Below are positions 1-7,365 of a DNA stretch of 15,920 nucleotides, piece by piece (within the stretch, counting starts at the first letter, position 1; each line of letters begins with the position of its first letter). The DNA is taken from positions 1 to 15,920 of the forward strand of contig CAZXCG010000030.1 in assembly GCA_964639205.1 (NCBI GenBank), in the 5' to 3' direction. A model generated the notes under the pieces. It was not told the origin of the DNA. It was given only the letters and a program-made list of their open reading frames with translations, and made no database searches. The DNA is from CAZXCG01 sp964639205. GTDB lineage: Bacteria; Bacillota; Clostridia; Oscillospirales; Acutalibacteraceae. The position numbers and the translations under genes were made by a program.

Positions 1-149
1 TAACGCTGCCCTTTGCCACGTTGAATGACGGGGCAAAGCCCCTTATTGAACTTAGACAAAGATGTCCCCGCCTCAAAGGCGGCGGGGCTGCCTCCGCGCA
101 ACCGATGAAGGGCTAAATTTCATCATGCTTTGCTCAGGTTGACGCTCCT
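1..149 (+). repeat. Dispersed intergenic repeat, tandem partial copies (R1)
   Basis: Two modules recur elsewhere in the window. Module A (49-86) matches 11755-11792 at 36 of 38 positions and contains a perfect 6-bp hairpin, CCGCCT/AGGCGG, at 68-82. Module B (1-14) is identical to 11847-11860. In the other copies A precedes B, so bases 1-40 look like the end of one unit and 49-149 like a second unit. The first unit also holds a hairpin (11-17 with 32-38). A shared octamer, GACGCTCC, lies at 142-149. No reading frame is conserved. I cannot name the family. Confidence 0.6.
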
Positions 150-172
150 TTTTTAAAACCTTGAAAAAACTC

Positions 173-201
173 TTGCTTTTTTTGTAAAAGTATGGTATTA
201 T
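173..201 (+). promoter_or_regulatory. Sigma-A-type promoter of tRNA-Arg
   Basis: A -35 box TTGCTT (173-178) and a -10 box TATTAT (196-201) are separated by exactly 17 bp. Predicted transcription start is near 208, about 16 nt before the mature tRNA 5' end. Confidence 0.75.
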
Positions 202-223
202 ATCCAAGTGGCAAATTTTAAAT

Positions 224-300
224 GCGCTGTTAGCTCAGCTGGATAGAGTGACTGGCTACGAACCAGTAGGTCGGGGGTTCGAGTCCCTTACAGCGCGCCA
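224..300 (+). tRNA. tRNA-Arg (anticodon ACG)
   Basis: The 77-nt cloverleaf is complete. The acceptor stem GCGCTGT pairs with ACAGCGC, the D-stem is GCTC/GAGT, and the anticodon stem ACTGG/CCAGT encloses the loop CTACGAA. The T-loop is TTCGAGT. The discriminator is G and the CCA end is encoded in the DNA. Anticodon A34-C35-G36 reads CGU; A34 is normally deaminated to inosine by TadA, which extends reading to CGC and CGA. The T-stem contains two G-U pairs. Confidence 0.96.
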
Positions 301-307
301 TACTCTA

Positions 308-339
308 AGCACCCACGGAACGCGGGTGCTTTTTATTTT
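308..339 (+). terminator. Rho-independent terminator after tRNA-Arg
   Basis: AGCACCC (308-314) pairs with GGGTGCT (324-330). A T-rich tract follows directly. It sits 8 nt after the tRNA and separates it from the kinase gene, for which no separate promoter is obvious, so some readthrough may feed that gene. Confidence 0.85.
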
Positions 340-371
340 ACCGAACGTCTGCATTTGTTTTGGAGGTACCA

Positions 372-878
372 ATGAATGACAATCTGATCTTAGTCGGTAT
401 GCCGGGTTCCGGTAAAAGCACTGTCGGAGTTGTTTTGGCAAAAGCTTTGGGATACTCTTTTTTAGATACCGATTTGCTCATTTCAAGGCATTACGATATG
501 AAGCTGCAAAAGATAATAGATAGCTGCGGACTGCAAAGCTTTTTGGACAAAGAAGCGTACGTGATTTGCAGTCTTTCTTGTGAAAAAACGGTAATAGCAA
601 CCGGAGGCTCTGTAATATGCCGTGATCGAAGTATGCGGCATTTACAGGCAATGGGCAGAATTGTGTACTTGAATGTTCCGCTGCCTGTGCTTAAACGCAG
701 AATACGCAATATAACCACCAGGGGAATAGCTTTCGCAAAGGGAGAAACGCTTGACGATGTTTACCGCAAACGCGCCCCCTTGTACGAAAAATATGCGGAT
801 ATTACAGTTGACGTTTCCGGGCGATGTCATATAGAAACCGTCACCGGTAAAATAATGGCCGAATTCAACAAAGAATAA
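372..878 (+). CDS. Shikimate-kinase-like P-loop kinase with altered substrate site
   Basis: A 168-residue protein of the shikimate kinase/NMP kinase fold. Start ATG at 372 is chosen because GGAGG (362-366) lies at proper spacing; a TTG at 360 overlaps that site. Seen: Walker A GMPGSGKST (residues 9-17), DTD (32-34), a LID arginine (R117) and an R-x-PLY motif near residue 134. In shikimate kinases such as the M. tuberculosis enzyme, these positions bind ATP and shikimate. Odd: the usual FRxxE is FLDKE here, so shikimate-binding Arg58 is Leu, and the glycine-rich GGG is GGS (78-80). From memory, Clostridia carry a conserved subfamily with the same changes, so this may be a paralogue with another substrate rather than a decaying aroK. 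No other aromatic-pathway gene is nearby. The fold is secure; the substrate is not. Confidence 0.8.
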   Translation: MNDNLILVGMPGSGKSTVGVVLAKALGYSFLDTDLLISRHYDMKLQKIIDSCGLQSFLDKEAYVICSLSCEKTVIATGGSVICRDRSMRHLQAMGRIVYLNVPLPVLKRRIRNITTRGIAFAKGETLDDVYRKRAPLYEKYADITVDVSGRCHIETVTGKIMAEFNKE

Positions 879-1004
879 CTTTTTCTCCGGCTGTTTTTTC
901 TTTCTGTTTTACGCCTTAATGGCAGAGCGTTTCCTTTTTATCTGTCATATTTCATTTTACAACGAACCCATTTCCAATTTTAGTATATAGTTTAAAAATT
1001 GCTC

Positions 1005-1033
1005 TTGAAGTTGTTGTAATATTATGTTATAAT
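1005..1033 (+). promoter_or_regulatory. Extended -10 sigma-A promoter of the MinD-like gene
   Basis: TTGAAG (1005-1010), a 17-bp spacer, and TATAAT (1028-1033) preceded by TG-N (1025-1027). Predicted start is near 1040, leaving a 5' leader of only about 13 nt with the GAGG ribosome site almost at the RNA end. Confidence 0.8.
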
Positions 1034-1052
1034 AGCATAGAGGTTTTGTGCC

Positions 1053-1793
1053 ATGAGTAAAGTTATCGTACTTGCCTCCGGAAAGGGAGGGACCGGCAAG
1101 TCCTCCGTATGCGTCGGGCTTGCAATATCGCTTGCAAAAAGGAACAATAACGTGCTTTTAATTGACTGTGACTGCGGTATGCGCGGGCTGGATCTTTTGC
1201 TTGGAATTGAGGACGAGCTTGTGTTTGACGCTTCCGATATTGTAAAAGGAAGCTGCAATTACAGTGCCGCTGTTTATAAGCAGCAGGCGATTGCCGGACT
1301 ATATCTGTTGCCTGCGCCGTTTGAGTCGGAAGATGAAATAAGCCCCGGTGTTATGAAGCAGTTGGTTTTCGAGCTCAAGCCTCATTACGATTATGTGCTC
1401 ATTGATTCCCCCGCGGGAGTCGGGTCGCCCTTTGTGGCGGCGGCGGTTGCAGCGGATACCGCGCTTGCGGTGGTTAATACCGAGCCGGCCGGTATGCGCG
1501 GCTGCGAAAATATAACAAAAAAGCTTAGGGCAATCGGGATTCCAAATATCCGATTGGTGATAAATAGGCTTAATGTTTCGGAGTTTGTTTCCTGCGGAGT
1601 GTACCGCGATCTTGACGAGGTTATAGATATTTCCGGATTACAGCTGCTTGGAGTTGTCCCCGAGGATTATGAATTTGCAAAAATGCTGCATCACGGATGC
1701 GCAAAATACAACGTTACCGCAGCTTCTTCCGCTTTTGACCGTATGGTTGCCCGGCTGGAGGGGGAGACGGTTCCGATTCCTTTAAAGCTGTAG
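1053..1793 (+). CDS. MinD/ParA-family ATPase (orphan)
   Basis: A 246-residue deviant-Walker P-loop ATPase. Seen: KGGTGKSS (residues 11-18) with signature Lys11 and Lys16, DCD (38-40) followed by a MinD-like GLDLLLG stretch, and Walker B LIDSPAGVG with Asp118. Family proteins dimerise on ATP and position division, chromosome or flagellar machinery at membranes or on the nucleoid. The internal sequence is closer to MinD than to Soj/ParA. Odd: the C-terminus ends in a short proline-containing tail instead of the amphipathic membrane-targeting helix typical of MinD, and no minC, minE or divIVA lies in the window. It has its own strong promoter and is flanked by unrelated genes. The family is secure; a division-site role is inference. 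Confidence 0.85.
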   Translation: MSKVIVLASGKGGTGKSSVCVGLAISLAKRNNNVLLIDCDCGMRGLDLLLGIEDELVFDASDIVKGSCNYSAAVYKQQAIAGLYLLPAPFESEDEISPGVMKQLVFELKPHYDYVLIDSPAGVGSPFVAAAVAADTALAVVNTEPAGMRGCENITKKLRAIGIPNIRLVINRLNVSEFVSCGVYRDLDEVIDISGLQLLGVVPEDYEFAKMLHHGCAKYNVTAASSAFDRMVARLEGETVPIPLKL

Positions 1794-1928
1794 ATTTTGT
1801 TAAGCGGTTTCCCCTTTCATAAGCCGTAGCTTTAATTTTCTCTATGCACGTACAGTGTGCCGACCGTCGTGTTCGGTTTGAATTTTTTGCTTGCCGAAAT
1901 ACGTAAACTAAAATTTGCTGTCGTTTGT

Positions 1929-1957
1929 TTGAATAGCGGGTTTTATTAACTTATTAT
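1929..1957 (+). promoter_or_regulatory. Sigma-A promoter of methylglyoxal synthase
   Basis: TTGAAT (1929-1934), 17-bp spacer, TATTAT (1952-1957). Predicted start is near 1964, downstream of an in-frame ATG at 1960. This supports the later ATG at 1984 as the true start. Confidence 0.7.
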
Positions 1958-1983
1958 TAATGAAGAAAGCAGAGGAACAACGA

Positions 1984-2379
1984 ATGAATATTGCACTTAT
2001 CGCTCATGATGAAAAGAAAGAATTGATGGTACAGTTTTGTATTGCGTACTGTGGAGTACTCAGTAAGCACAATCTCTGTGCAACCGGCACAACGGGTCGT
2101 ATTGTCAGCGAAGCTACCGGACTTAAGGTGCAGCAGTTTCTTGCCGGAACGCAGGGCGGAGATCAGCAAATTGCCGCGCGCATTGCCTGCAATGAAATCG
2201 ATATGGTATTGTTCTTTCGCGATCCGCTCAACCCAAAACCGCATGAGCCTAATGAAATGAATCTCTTTCGTCTCTGTGATATGCATAATATTCCAATAGG
2301 CACAAATATTGCCACGGCTGAGCTTCTGATTCACGGATTGGAGCGCGGGGATTTGGACTGGAGGACTATCCTTAAGTAA
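1984..2379 (+). CDS. mgsA: Methylglyoxal synthase
   Basis: A 131-residue protein converting dihydroxyacetone phosphate to methylglyoxal and phosphate, a cytosolic bypass of lower glycolysis. Start ATG at 1984 follows AGAGGA (1971-1976) at 7 nt; ATG 1960 precedes the predicted transcription start. Seen: His8-Asp9 and Lys12 near the N-terminus, the phosphate-binding TGTTG (34-38), GGDQQ with Asp60 (E. coli Asp71, the main catalytic base), FFRDPL with Asp80 (Asp91) and His87 (His98). Odd: the E. coli HDPD segment reads HEPN, so the position of Asp101 is Asn90. From memory this HEPN form occurs in other Clostridia, so the enzyme is probably active, perhaps with changed kinetics or allostery. The length fits the family. 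It stands alone. Confidence 0.93.
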   Translation: MNIALIAHDEKKELMVQFCIAYCGVLSKHNLCATGTTGRIVSEATGLKVQQFLAGTQGGDQQIAARIACNEIDMVLFFRDPLNPKPHEPNEMNLFRLCDMHNIPIGTNIATAELLIHGLERGDLDWRTILK

Positions 2380-2688
2380 CAATTCGGAGAATTACATATA
2401 CTGACGAAGAGGTCTGCCGGACAAATGCTTACGCTCGGTCTATGAACGGTATAGAAAGCTGAAGGCGGCAGTATGCTTTGTGAAAGGCTGCATGCTTTCG
2501 GCAGACTTGGTTAGTTTGATATACAAAAATGCTTTTGCGTTGCCCTCAGTATACAGCAGCCCTTAAAAGGCTTGGCAGACTGACGGATATTGTAAAATAA
2601 AACACTAAAATTTCTGCTTCGGGCGGCTCAGTGCTGCCCTTGCGTTGTGTTTACGGATTACATGGCTTGACGAGAGGGTCGTTTTTTG
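2380..2688 (+). other. Gene-free stretch with candidate structured leader before hisS
   Basis: No credible ORF. Bases 2410-2421 pair with 2497-2508 (12 bp including two G-U). Inside are hairpins 2439-2455 (TCTAT/ATAGA) and 2468-2491 (GCAG/CTGC around CTTT/AAAG), giving a three-way junction of about 99 nt. A -10-like TATACT (2397-2402) would start RNA almost exactly at the helix, but its -35 is weak. A later segment (2574-2581) can also pair with 2411-2418, an exclusive alternative. A separate hairpin lies at 2621-2639 (7-bp arms). I find no T-box sequence and no known riboswitch core. It could be a free small RNA or a hisS leader. Confidence 0.4.
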
Positions 2689-3996
2689 ATGAGTTTAATT
2701 ACAAAAAAGGTTAAGGGGACTGAAGACATTCTGCCGCAGGACAGCTATAAGTGGCAGTTTATTGAGGATATTATGCGCAAAGAATCCGCCGTGTACGGTT
2801 ACAAGGAAATACGTACTCCGGTTTTCGAGCATACTGAGCTTTTTTCGCGCGGCGTAGGTGAAACGACCGACGTTGTCCAAAAAGAAATGTACACGTTTTC
2901 AACCAAAGGCGACGCTTCCGTAACTCTTCGCCCTGAAGGAACCGCCGGCGCGGCGCGCGCGCTGCTTGAGCATTCGCTGCATCAAAACGGTTTGCCTGTT
3001 AAGGTGAGTTATTTTTCCACCTGCTACCGCTATGAAAAACCCCAGGCAGGCAGACAGAGGGAATTTCACCAATTTGGACTGGAGTGCTACGGCGCCCCGG
3101 ATCCCCGTGCGGACGCGGAGCTCATCTGCGCTGCAAATTCTGTCTTTGAACGGCTGCAAATTACGGGTCTCCGCCTTGAAATTAACTCTATCGGCTGTCC
3201 CAAATGCCGCGCCGAATATCACAAGGCGCTCAAGGATTATTTCAGCCGATATACCGATGAACTCTGCCAAACCTGCCTTTCGCGTTTGGAGCGCAACCCA
3301 ATGCGTATCTTGGACTGTAAAAGTCCCGTTTGCTCAAAGCTTTCGGAGAATGCTCCAAAGGTTATTGATTATATTTGCGACGAGTGCCGCGAGCATTTCG
3401 AGGGCGTAAAAGCCTACCTGAATGCGGCAGGTATAAAATACACGGTTAATCCCTCAATTGTGCGCGGACTTGATTATTATACAAAAACCGTTTTTGAATT
3501 TGTTTCGGACAGCATCGGCGCGCAGGGTACCGTTTGCGGCGGCGGGAGGTACGATGGGCTCATTGAGGAGCTTGGCGGTCAGAGCCTTCCGTCATTGGGA
3601 TTTGCAATAGGCATGGAACGCCTGCTTTTGCTTATGAAAAGTCTGAAGATTGAAATTCCCAAGCCCGGTGGCTGCGACGTATATATTGTCGGTTTGGGCG
3701 AGCAGGCTCAGACCAAAGCTTTTACTCTTGCCAGCAGCCTTCGCAGCGCAGGCTTCATAGCGGAAACCGATATAGTAGGCAGAGGCTTGCGTGCTCAAAT
3801 GAAGTATTCGGATAAAATAGGTGCAAAATTTACTTTGGTATTGGGCGACGATGAAATTTCCTCCGGCTGTGCAAAGCTTAAGGATATGCGCAAGGGTACC
3901 CAAACCGAGGTGTCTCTTGACGGGGGATTTTTAAGCGATTTTACCGGAATTTACTTAGATTCGGAAACAGCAGGTGTTTTTGGAGATAAGCTATGA
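2689..3996 (+). CDS. hisS: Histidine--tRNA ligase (class II)
   Basis: A 435-residue enzyme charging tRNA-His with histidine. Start ATG at 2689 follows GAGAGGG (2672-2678); the TTG just before it adds one residue and is less likely. Seen: TLRPEGTAG in the catalytic core, motif 2 around CYRYEKPQAGRQREFHQFG with Arg114, the histidine-specific RGLDYY loop with Arg259 (same number as in E. coli), the GGGRYDGL loop, and motif 3 (LGFAIGMERLLLL), then an anticodon-binding domain over about the last 100 residues. Length is normal. aspS, its frequent Firmicute neighbour, is absent. It overlaps the following thioesterase gene by 4 nt (ATGA), implying translational coupling. Confidence 0.97.
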   Translation: MSLITKKVKGTEDILPQDSYKWQFIEDIMRKESAVYGYKEIRTPVFEHTELFSRGVGETTDVVQKEMYTFSTKGDASVTLRPEGTAGAARALLEHSLHQNGLPVKVSYFSTCYRYEKPQAGRQREFHQFGLECYGAPDPRADAELICAANSVFERLQITGLRLEINSIGCPKCRAEYHKALKDYFSRYTDELCQTCLSRLERNPMRILDCKSPVCSKLSENAPKVIDYICDECREHFEGVKAYLNAAGIKYTVNPSIVRGLDYYTKTVFEFVSDSIGAQGTVCGGGRYDGLIEELGGQSLPSLGFAIGMERLLLLMKSLKIEIPKPGGCDVYIVGLGEQAQTKAFTLASSLRSAGFIAETDIVGRGLRAQMKYSDKIGAKFTLVLGDDEISSGCAKLKDMRKGTQTEVSLDGGFLSDFTGIYLDSETAGVFGDKL

Positions 3997-4436
3997 AAAC
4001 AAAAACAAAAATAATCGCAAGGTATGCGGAAACAGACAAAATGGGGATAATTCACCACAGCGTTTATCCTGTTTGGTACGAGGCGGCTCGAACGGAATAT
4101 GTGAAGCAGTTTGGCATATCCTATTCCGAAATGGAGAAAAAAGGAGTAATGATGCCTCTTACGGCGCTTACCTGCCGCTATGTAAGCCCTGCATATTACG
4201 AAGATGAAATAATAATAGAAACCCTGCCCGTCAAGCTTTCTCCGGCAAGAATCATCTTTGCATATACGGCTCTAAGAGCTTCAAGCGGCGCGGTTATCGG
4301 CAGCGCAACCACCGAACACGGCTTTGTAAGCTCCGAAACCTTTCGCCCGATTAATGTCAAAAAGTCGCTTCCGAGGCTTTACTCGCAGATTTCGGAGGAT
4401 GTTTTGACCGCCGCGTCGGGTGAAATAAAGCCGTAA
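3993..4436 (+). CDS. Acyl-CoA thioesterase, 4HBT/YbgC-like hotdog fold
   Basis: A 147-residue single-hotdog protein expected to hydrolyse acyl-CoA or acyl-ACP thioesters in the cytosol; such enzymes work as tetramers. Seen: the family signature YAETDKMGIIHHSVYPVWYE (11-30) with probable catalytic Asp15 and the EAART helix after it, then the long beta sheet. Start ATG 3993 lies in the hisS stop region (ATGA), with GGAG inside the end of hisS as ribosome site, so it is probably translated by coupling. The natural substrate cannot be read from the sequence. The link to hisS may be only shared transcription. Confidence 0.88.
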   Translation: MKTKTKIIARYAETDKMGIIHHSVYPVWYEAARTEYVKQFGISYSEMEKKGVMMPLTALTCRYVSPAYYEDEIIIETLPVKLSPARIIFAYTALRASSGAVIGSATTEHGFVSSETFRPINVKKSLPRLYSQISEDVLTAASGEIKP

Positions 4437-4541
4437 AATACTTAAACTTTTCCCGGCGCTGTGATTTAATTTAAATTGAATAGAATTAAATTTTATCGGG
4501 GCTTGCCCTGAGTTATACCAAAGAGTCAATGAGGTGTTTGA

Positions 4542-7085
4542 ATGGATTTGCAGGATTTATCGGTACATGATTCCAAAATTATAGACATTGATATTCAAAA
4601 GGAAATGCGAAGAGCGTTTTTGGAATATTCTATGAGCGTTATCATATCGCGCGCACTGCCCGATGTACGTGACGGCTTAAAGCCGGTTCACAGAAGAATC
4701 CTCTATACTATGTATGAAAACGGGCTTTCTCCCGAAAAGGCGTACCGTAAGTGTGCCGATACCGTAGGTTCGGTTTTGGGTCGTTACCATCCGCATGGCG
4801 ACGCCTCGGTTTATGACGCGCTGGTGCGTTTGGCTCAGGATTTTTCAATGAGATATATGCTCGTTGACGGACACGGCAACTTCGGCTCGGTAGACGGCGA
4901 TCCGCCCGCGGCATACCGTTATACGGAAGCAAAGATGAGCAAAATTGCGGTCGAAATGCTTACCGATATAGAAAAGAAAACCGTCGATTTTGTGCCTAAT
5001 TTTGACGACCGCTTGCAGGAGCCTTCGGTTCTTCCCAGCCGCTTTCCGAATCTTTTGGTAAACGGAAGCACCGGCATAGCCGTCGGTATGGCGACAAATA
5101 TCCCACCGCATAACCTGGGCGAAGTAATCGACTGTATGTGTTATCTCATTGACAACCCGGATGCGGAGCTTGCCGAGCTTATGGAGTATCTTCCCGGACC
5201 GGATTTCCCGACAGGAGCCATAATTATGGGTCGCAGCGGCATCCGCGCGGCTTACGGCACCGGCAGGGGCAAAATCATTGTCCGCGCCAAGGCGGAAATC
5301 GTTGAAGCAAAAAACGGCCGATATAAAATTATCGTTACCGAGCTGCCTTATCAGGTTAATAAGGCGCGCCTTATAGAAAGCATTGCCGAGCTTGTAAAGG
5401 AAAAGCGAATTGAAGGCATATCAAATATCGAGGATCATTCCGACCGCGACGGAATGCACATTGAAATCGACATAAAGCGAGATGCCTCCCCGCAGGTTGT
5501 CCTGAATCAGCTCTACACATTTTCACAGCTCCAAATTTCCTACGGAGTTATAATGCTGGCTATTGTTGACGGAGAACCCAAGGTGCTTACGCTCAAGGAT
5601 ATGCTCGCTCATTATATTGATTTTCAGGTTGAAGTAGTAACCCGCAGAACTCAATTCGATTTAAACAAGGCGCAGGAACGCGCGCATATATTAGAGGGTC
5701 TTAAAATAGCAATCGACTTTATTGATGAGGTCATTGCGTTAATCCGTTCCAGCAAAGACAGACCCTCGGCTAAGCTTGCGCTTATTAAACGCTTTGAGAT
5801 TGACGACGCACAAGCTCAGGCAATAGTGACAATGCAGCTCGGTCAGCTTTCCGGACTTGAGCGTTCCAAGGTAGAAAACGAAATAAACTCGCTGATGGCT
5901 AAAATTTCCGAATATACCGAAATTCTTTCAAGCCCGGTTCGTCGGCTGGCTATCGTTAAAGAAGAAGCGCTTGCAATCCGCAATAAATTTGCCGACAGCC
6001 GCCGTACAGAAATTTGCACCGTTAGCGGCGAGGTCGATATTGAGGATCTCATTCCCCGTCAGGAGTGTGTGCTGACGCTTACACAATTCGGATATGTTAA
6101 ACGGCTTTCTTCCGATACTTTCAAGGCGCAGAGGCGCGGCGGAAGGGGCATTTCCGGCATGACCCGCAGGGAAGAGGACGTGGCAGCCGAAATGTTTATT
6201 GCCGGTTCGCACGATTATATACTTTTCTTTACCGACAGAGGCAGGGTTTATAAGCTTAAGTGCTACGAAATTCCGGAAGGCAGCAGACAGGCAAAAGGCA
6301 TTAATATTGCAAATCTTCTGCCTGTTGCAGCGGACGAAAAGGTAACCGCCATGATTCGGGTGCCTGAGTTTGAAGAAAACAAATATTTGATTATGGTTAC
6401 TCAAAAGGGTCTTGTAAAGCGCATTGAATTAAGCGCCTATAACAGTACGCGCAAAGGAGGTCTTATTGCGCTTGAACTCAACGAAGAGGATAAGCTCGCA
6501 TGGGTAAAAATGACCGACGGTCACAGTCAGGTTATCGTTGCTACAAAGAAGGGCATGGCTATCCGCTTTGAGGAAAGCGACGTTCGCCCAATGGGACGGC
6601 AGGCGCGCGGAGTGAAGGCTATAACGCTTAAAGACGGCGATGAAGTGGTCGGAATGAGTACGGTTGATGAAGGCGACTATATCCTTACAGTCAGCGAAAC
6701 CGGCTACGGCAGACTTTCTTCTCCCGACGATTACAGAATTCAGTCGCGGGCAGGAAAGGGTATTATAAATTATCATGTTGAAAAATACGGAAATGTAGCC
6801 GCTTTGCAGGCTGTCAATTTAAACGATGATATTATAATTATCTCAAACGACGGGGTAATTATCCGTATTCCCGCGGATTCTGTCCGCATATGCTCACGCC
6901 CGGCAAAGGGAGTTACTCTTATGCGCGTTGACGGCGGCAGCAAGGTTGTAACGCTTGCCCGCGCTCCGCATGAGGATGAAAAATCCGCTGTTCCGCCCGA
7001 GGAAGGCGGCGAGGATTTGAGCGAAGAGGGCTCGCCCGAAGGGCAGGATACCTCTATGCCGGAAGGGGAAAATCCGATAATCTGA
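4542..7085 (+). CDS. gyrA: DNA gyrase subunit A
   Basis: An 847-residue type IIA topoisomerase subunit that cuts and rejoins DNA and, with GyrB, adds negative supercoils. ATG 4542 follows GAGGTG (4531-4536). Seen: the N-terminal winged-helix region, the quinolone region YHPHGDASVYD, active-site Tyr127 in AAYRYTEAK (E. coli Tyr122), and a six-bladed C-terminal domain opening with the GyrA box QRRGGRG (530-536), which identifies gyrase rather than ParC. Odd: the E. coli Ser83 position is Ala88, as in mycobacteria, suggesting natural low quinolone sensitivity. The protein ends in a roughly 40-residue acidic, Pro/Gly-rich tail. gyrB is not adjacent. It lies 105 nt after the thioesterase gene and may be co-transcribed, since no clear sigma-A promoter was found in the gap. 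Confidence 0.97.
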   Translation: MDLQDLSVHDSKIIDIDIQKEMRRAFLEYSMSVIISRALPDVRDGLKPVHRRILYTMYENGLSPEKAYRKCADTVGSVLGRYHPHGDASVYDALVRLAQDFSMRYMLVDGHGNFGSVDGDPPAAYRYTEAKMSKIAVEMLTDIEKKTVDFVPNFDDRLQEPSVLPSRFPNLLVNGSTGIAVGMATNIPPHNLGEVIDCMCYLIDNPDAELAELMEYLPGPDFPTGAIIMGRSGIRAAYGTGRGKIIVRAKAEIVEAKNGRYKIIVTELPYQVNKARLIESIAELVKEKRIEGISNIEDHSDRDGMHIEIDIKRDASPQVVLNQLYTFSQLQISYGVIMLAIVDGEPKVLTLKDMLAHYIDFQVEVVTRRTQFDLNKAQERAHILEGLKIAIDFIDEVIALIRSSKDRPSAKLALIKRFEIDDAQAQAIVTMQLGQLSGLERSKVENEINSLMAKISEYTEILSSPVRRLAIVKEEALAIRNKFADSRRTEICTVSGEVDIEDLIPRQECVLTLTQFGYVKRLSSDTFKAQRRGGRGISGMTRREEDVAAEMFIAGSHDYILFFTDRGRVYKLKCYEIPEGSRQAKGINIANLLPVAADEKVTAMIRVPEFEENKYLIMVTQKGLVKRIELSAYNSTRKGGLIALELNEEDKLAWVKMTDGHSQVIVATKKGMAIRFEESDVRPMGRQARGVKAITLKDGDEVVGMSTVDEGDYILTVSETGYGRLSSPDDYRIQSRAGKGIINYHVEKYGNVAALQAVNLNDDIIIISNDGVIIRIPADSVRICSRPAKGVTLMRVDGGSKVVTLARAPHEDEKSAVPPEEGGEDLSEEGSPEGQDTSMPEGENPII

Positions 7086-7160
7086 GCGCAGACGTCTTCT
7101 GCTTATGAGGCGGCGCTCTGTGCCAAGCAAGTTCGGCGGGAGGCTGCTCCGAATAGTCTT

Positions 7161-7199
7161 TAAAACCGCTTTGGAATTTTTTCTCAGGCGGTTTTTAAA
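7161..7199 (+). terminator. Rho-independent terminator after gyrA
   Basis: AAAACCGC (7162-7169) pairs with GCGGTTTT (7188-7195), and the T-run continues past the stem. The 18-nt loop is long. Confidence 0.75.
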
Positions 7200-7289
7200 T
7201 AATTTCTTAAAATTTGAAAAATATTCTTTTATTGCGCTTTAATCGGTAATGCTTATTACGCCGATATTTCCGTTTTTCATTAAAAAATA

Positions 7290-7318
7290 TTGATTTTTAT
7301 ATTTGAACTTGATATAAT
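7290..7318 (+). promoter_or_regulatory. Sigma-A promoter of guaB
   Basis: TTGATT (7290-7295), 17-bp spacer, TATAAT (7313-7318). Start near 7325 leaves a leader of about 40 nt, too short for a purine riboswitch or similar aptamer. Confidence 0.8.
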
Positions 7319-7365
7319 ATGGGGTAAATAATCGGATAACAAATGAATTTCAAGGAGAGTGTTTT

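Noticed and set aside
1960..1983. Upstream ATG as start of methylglyoxal synthase
   Set aside because: It lies before the predicted transcription start and lacks a ribosome site; ATG 1984 has both in order.
2380..2688. T-box or known riboswitch controlling hisS
   Set aside because: No T-box core (AGGGTGG-like) or other recognisable aptamer core was seen. Also no match by eye to SRP RNA, RNase P or tmRNA signatures.
7083..7140. Further decayed copy of the intergenic repeat after gyrA
   Set aside because: GCAGACGTCTTCTGC resembles module A of R3 (13 of 15), but module B and the hairpin pairing are not convincing.
7319..7365. Purine or PreQ1-type riboswitch before guaB
   Set aside because: The predicted leader is about 40 nt and lacks any aptamer core.
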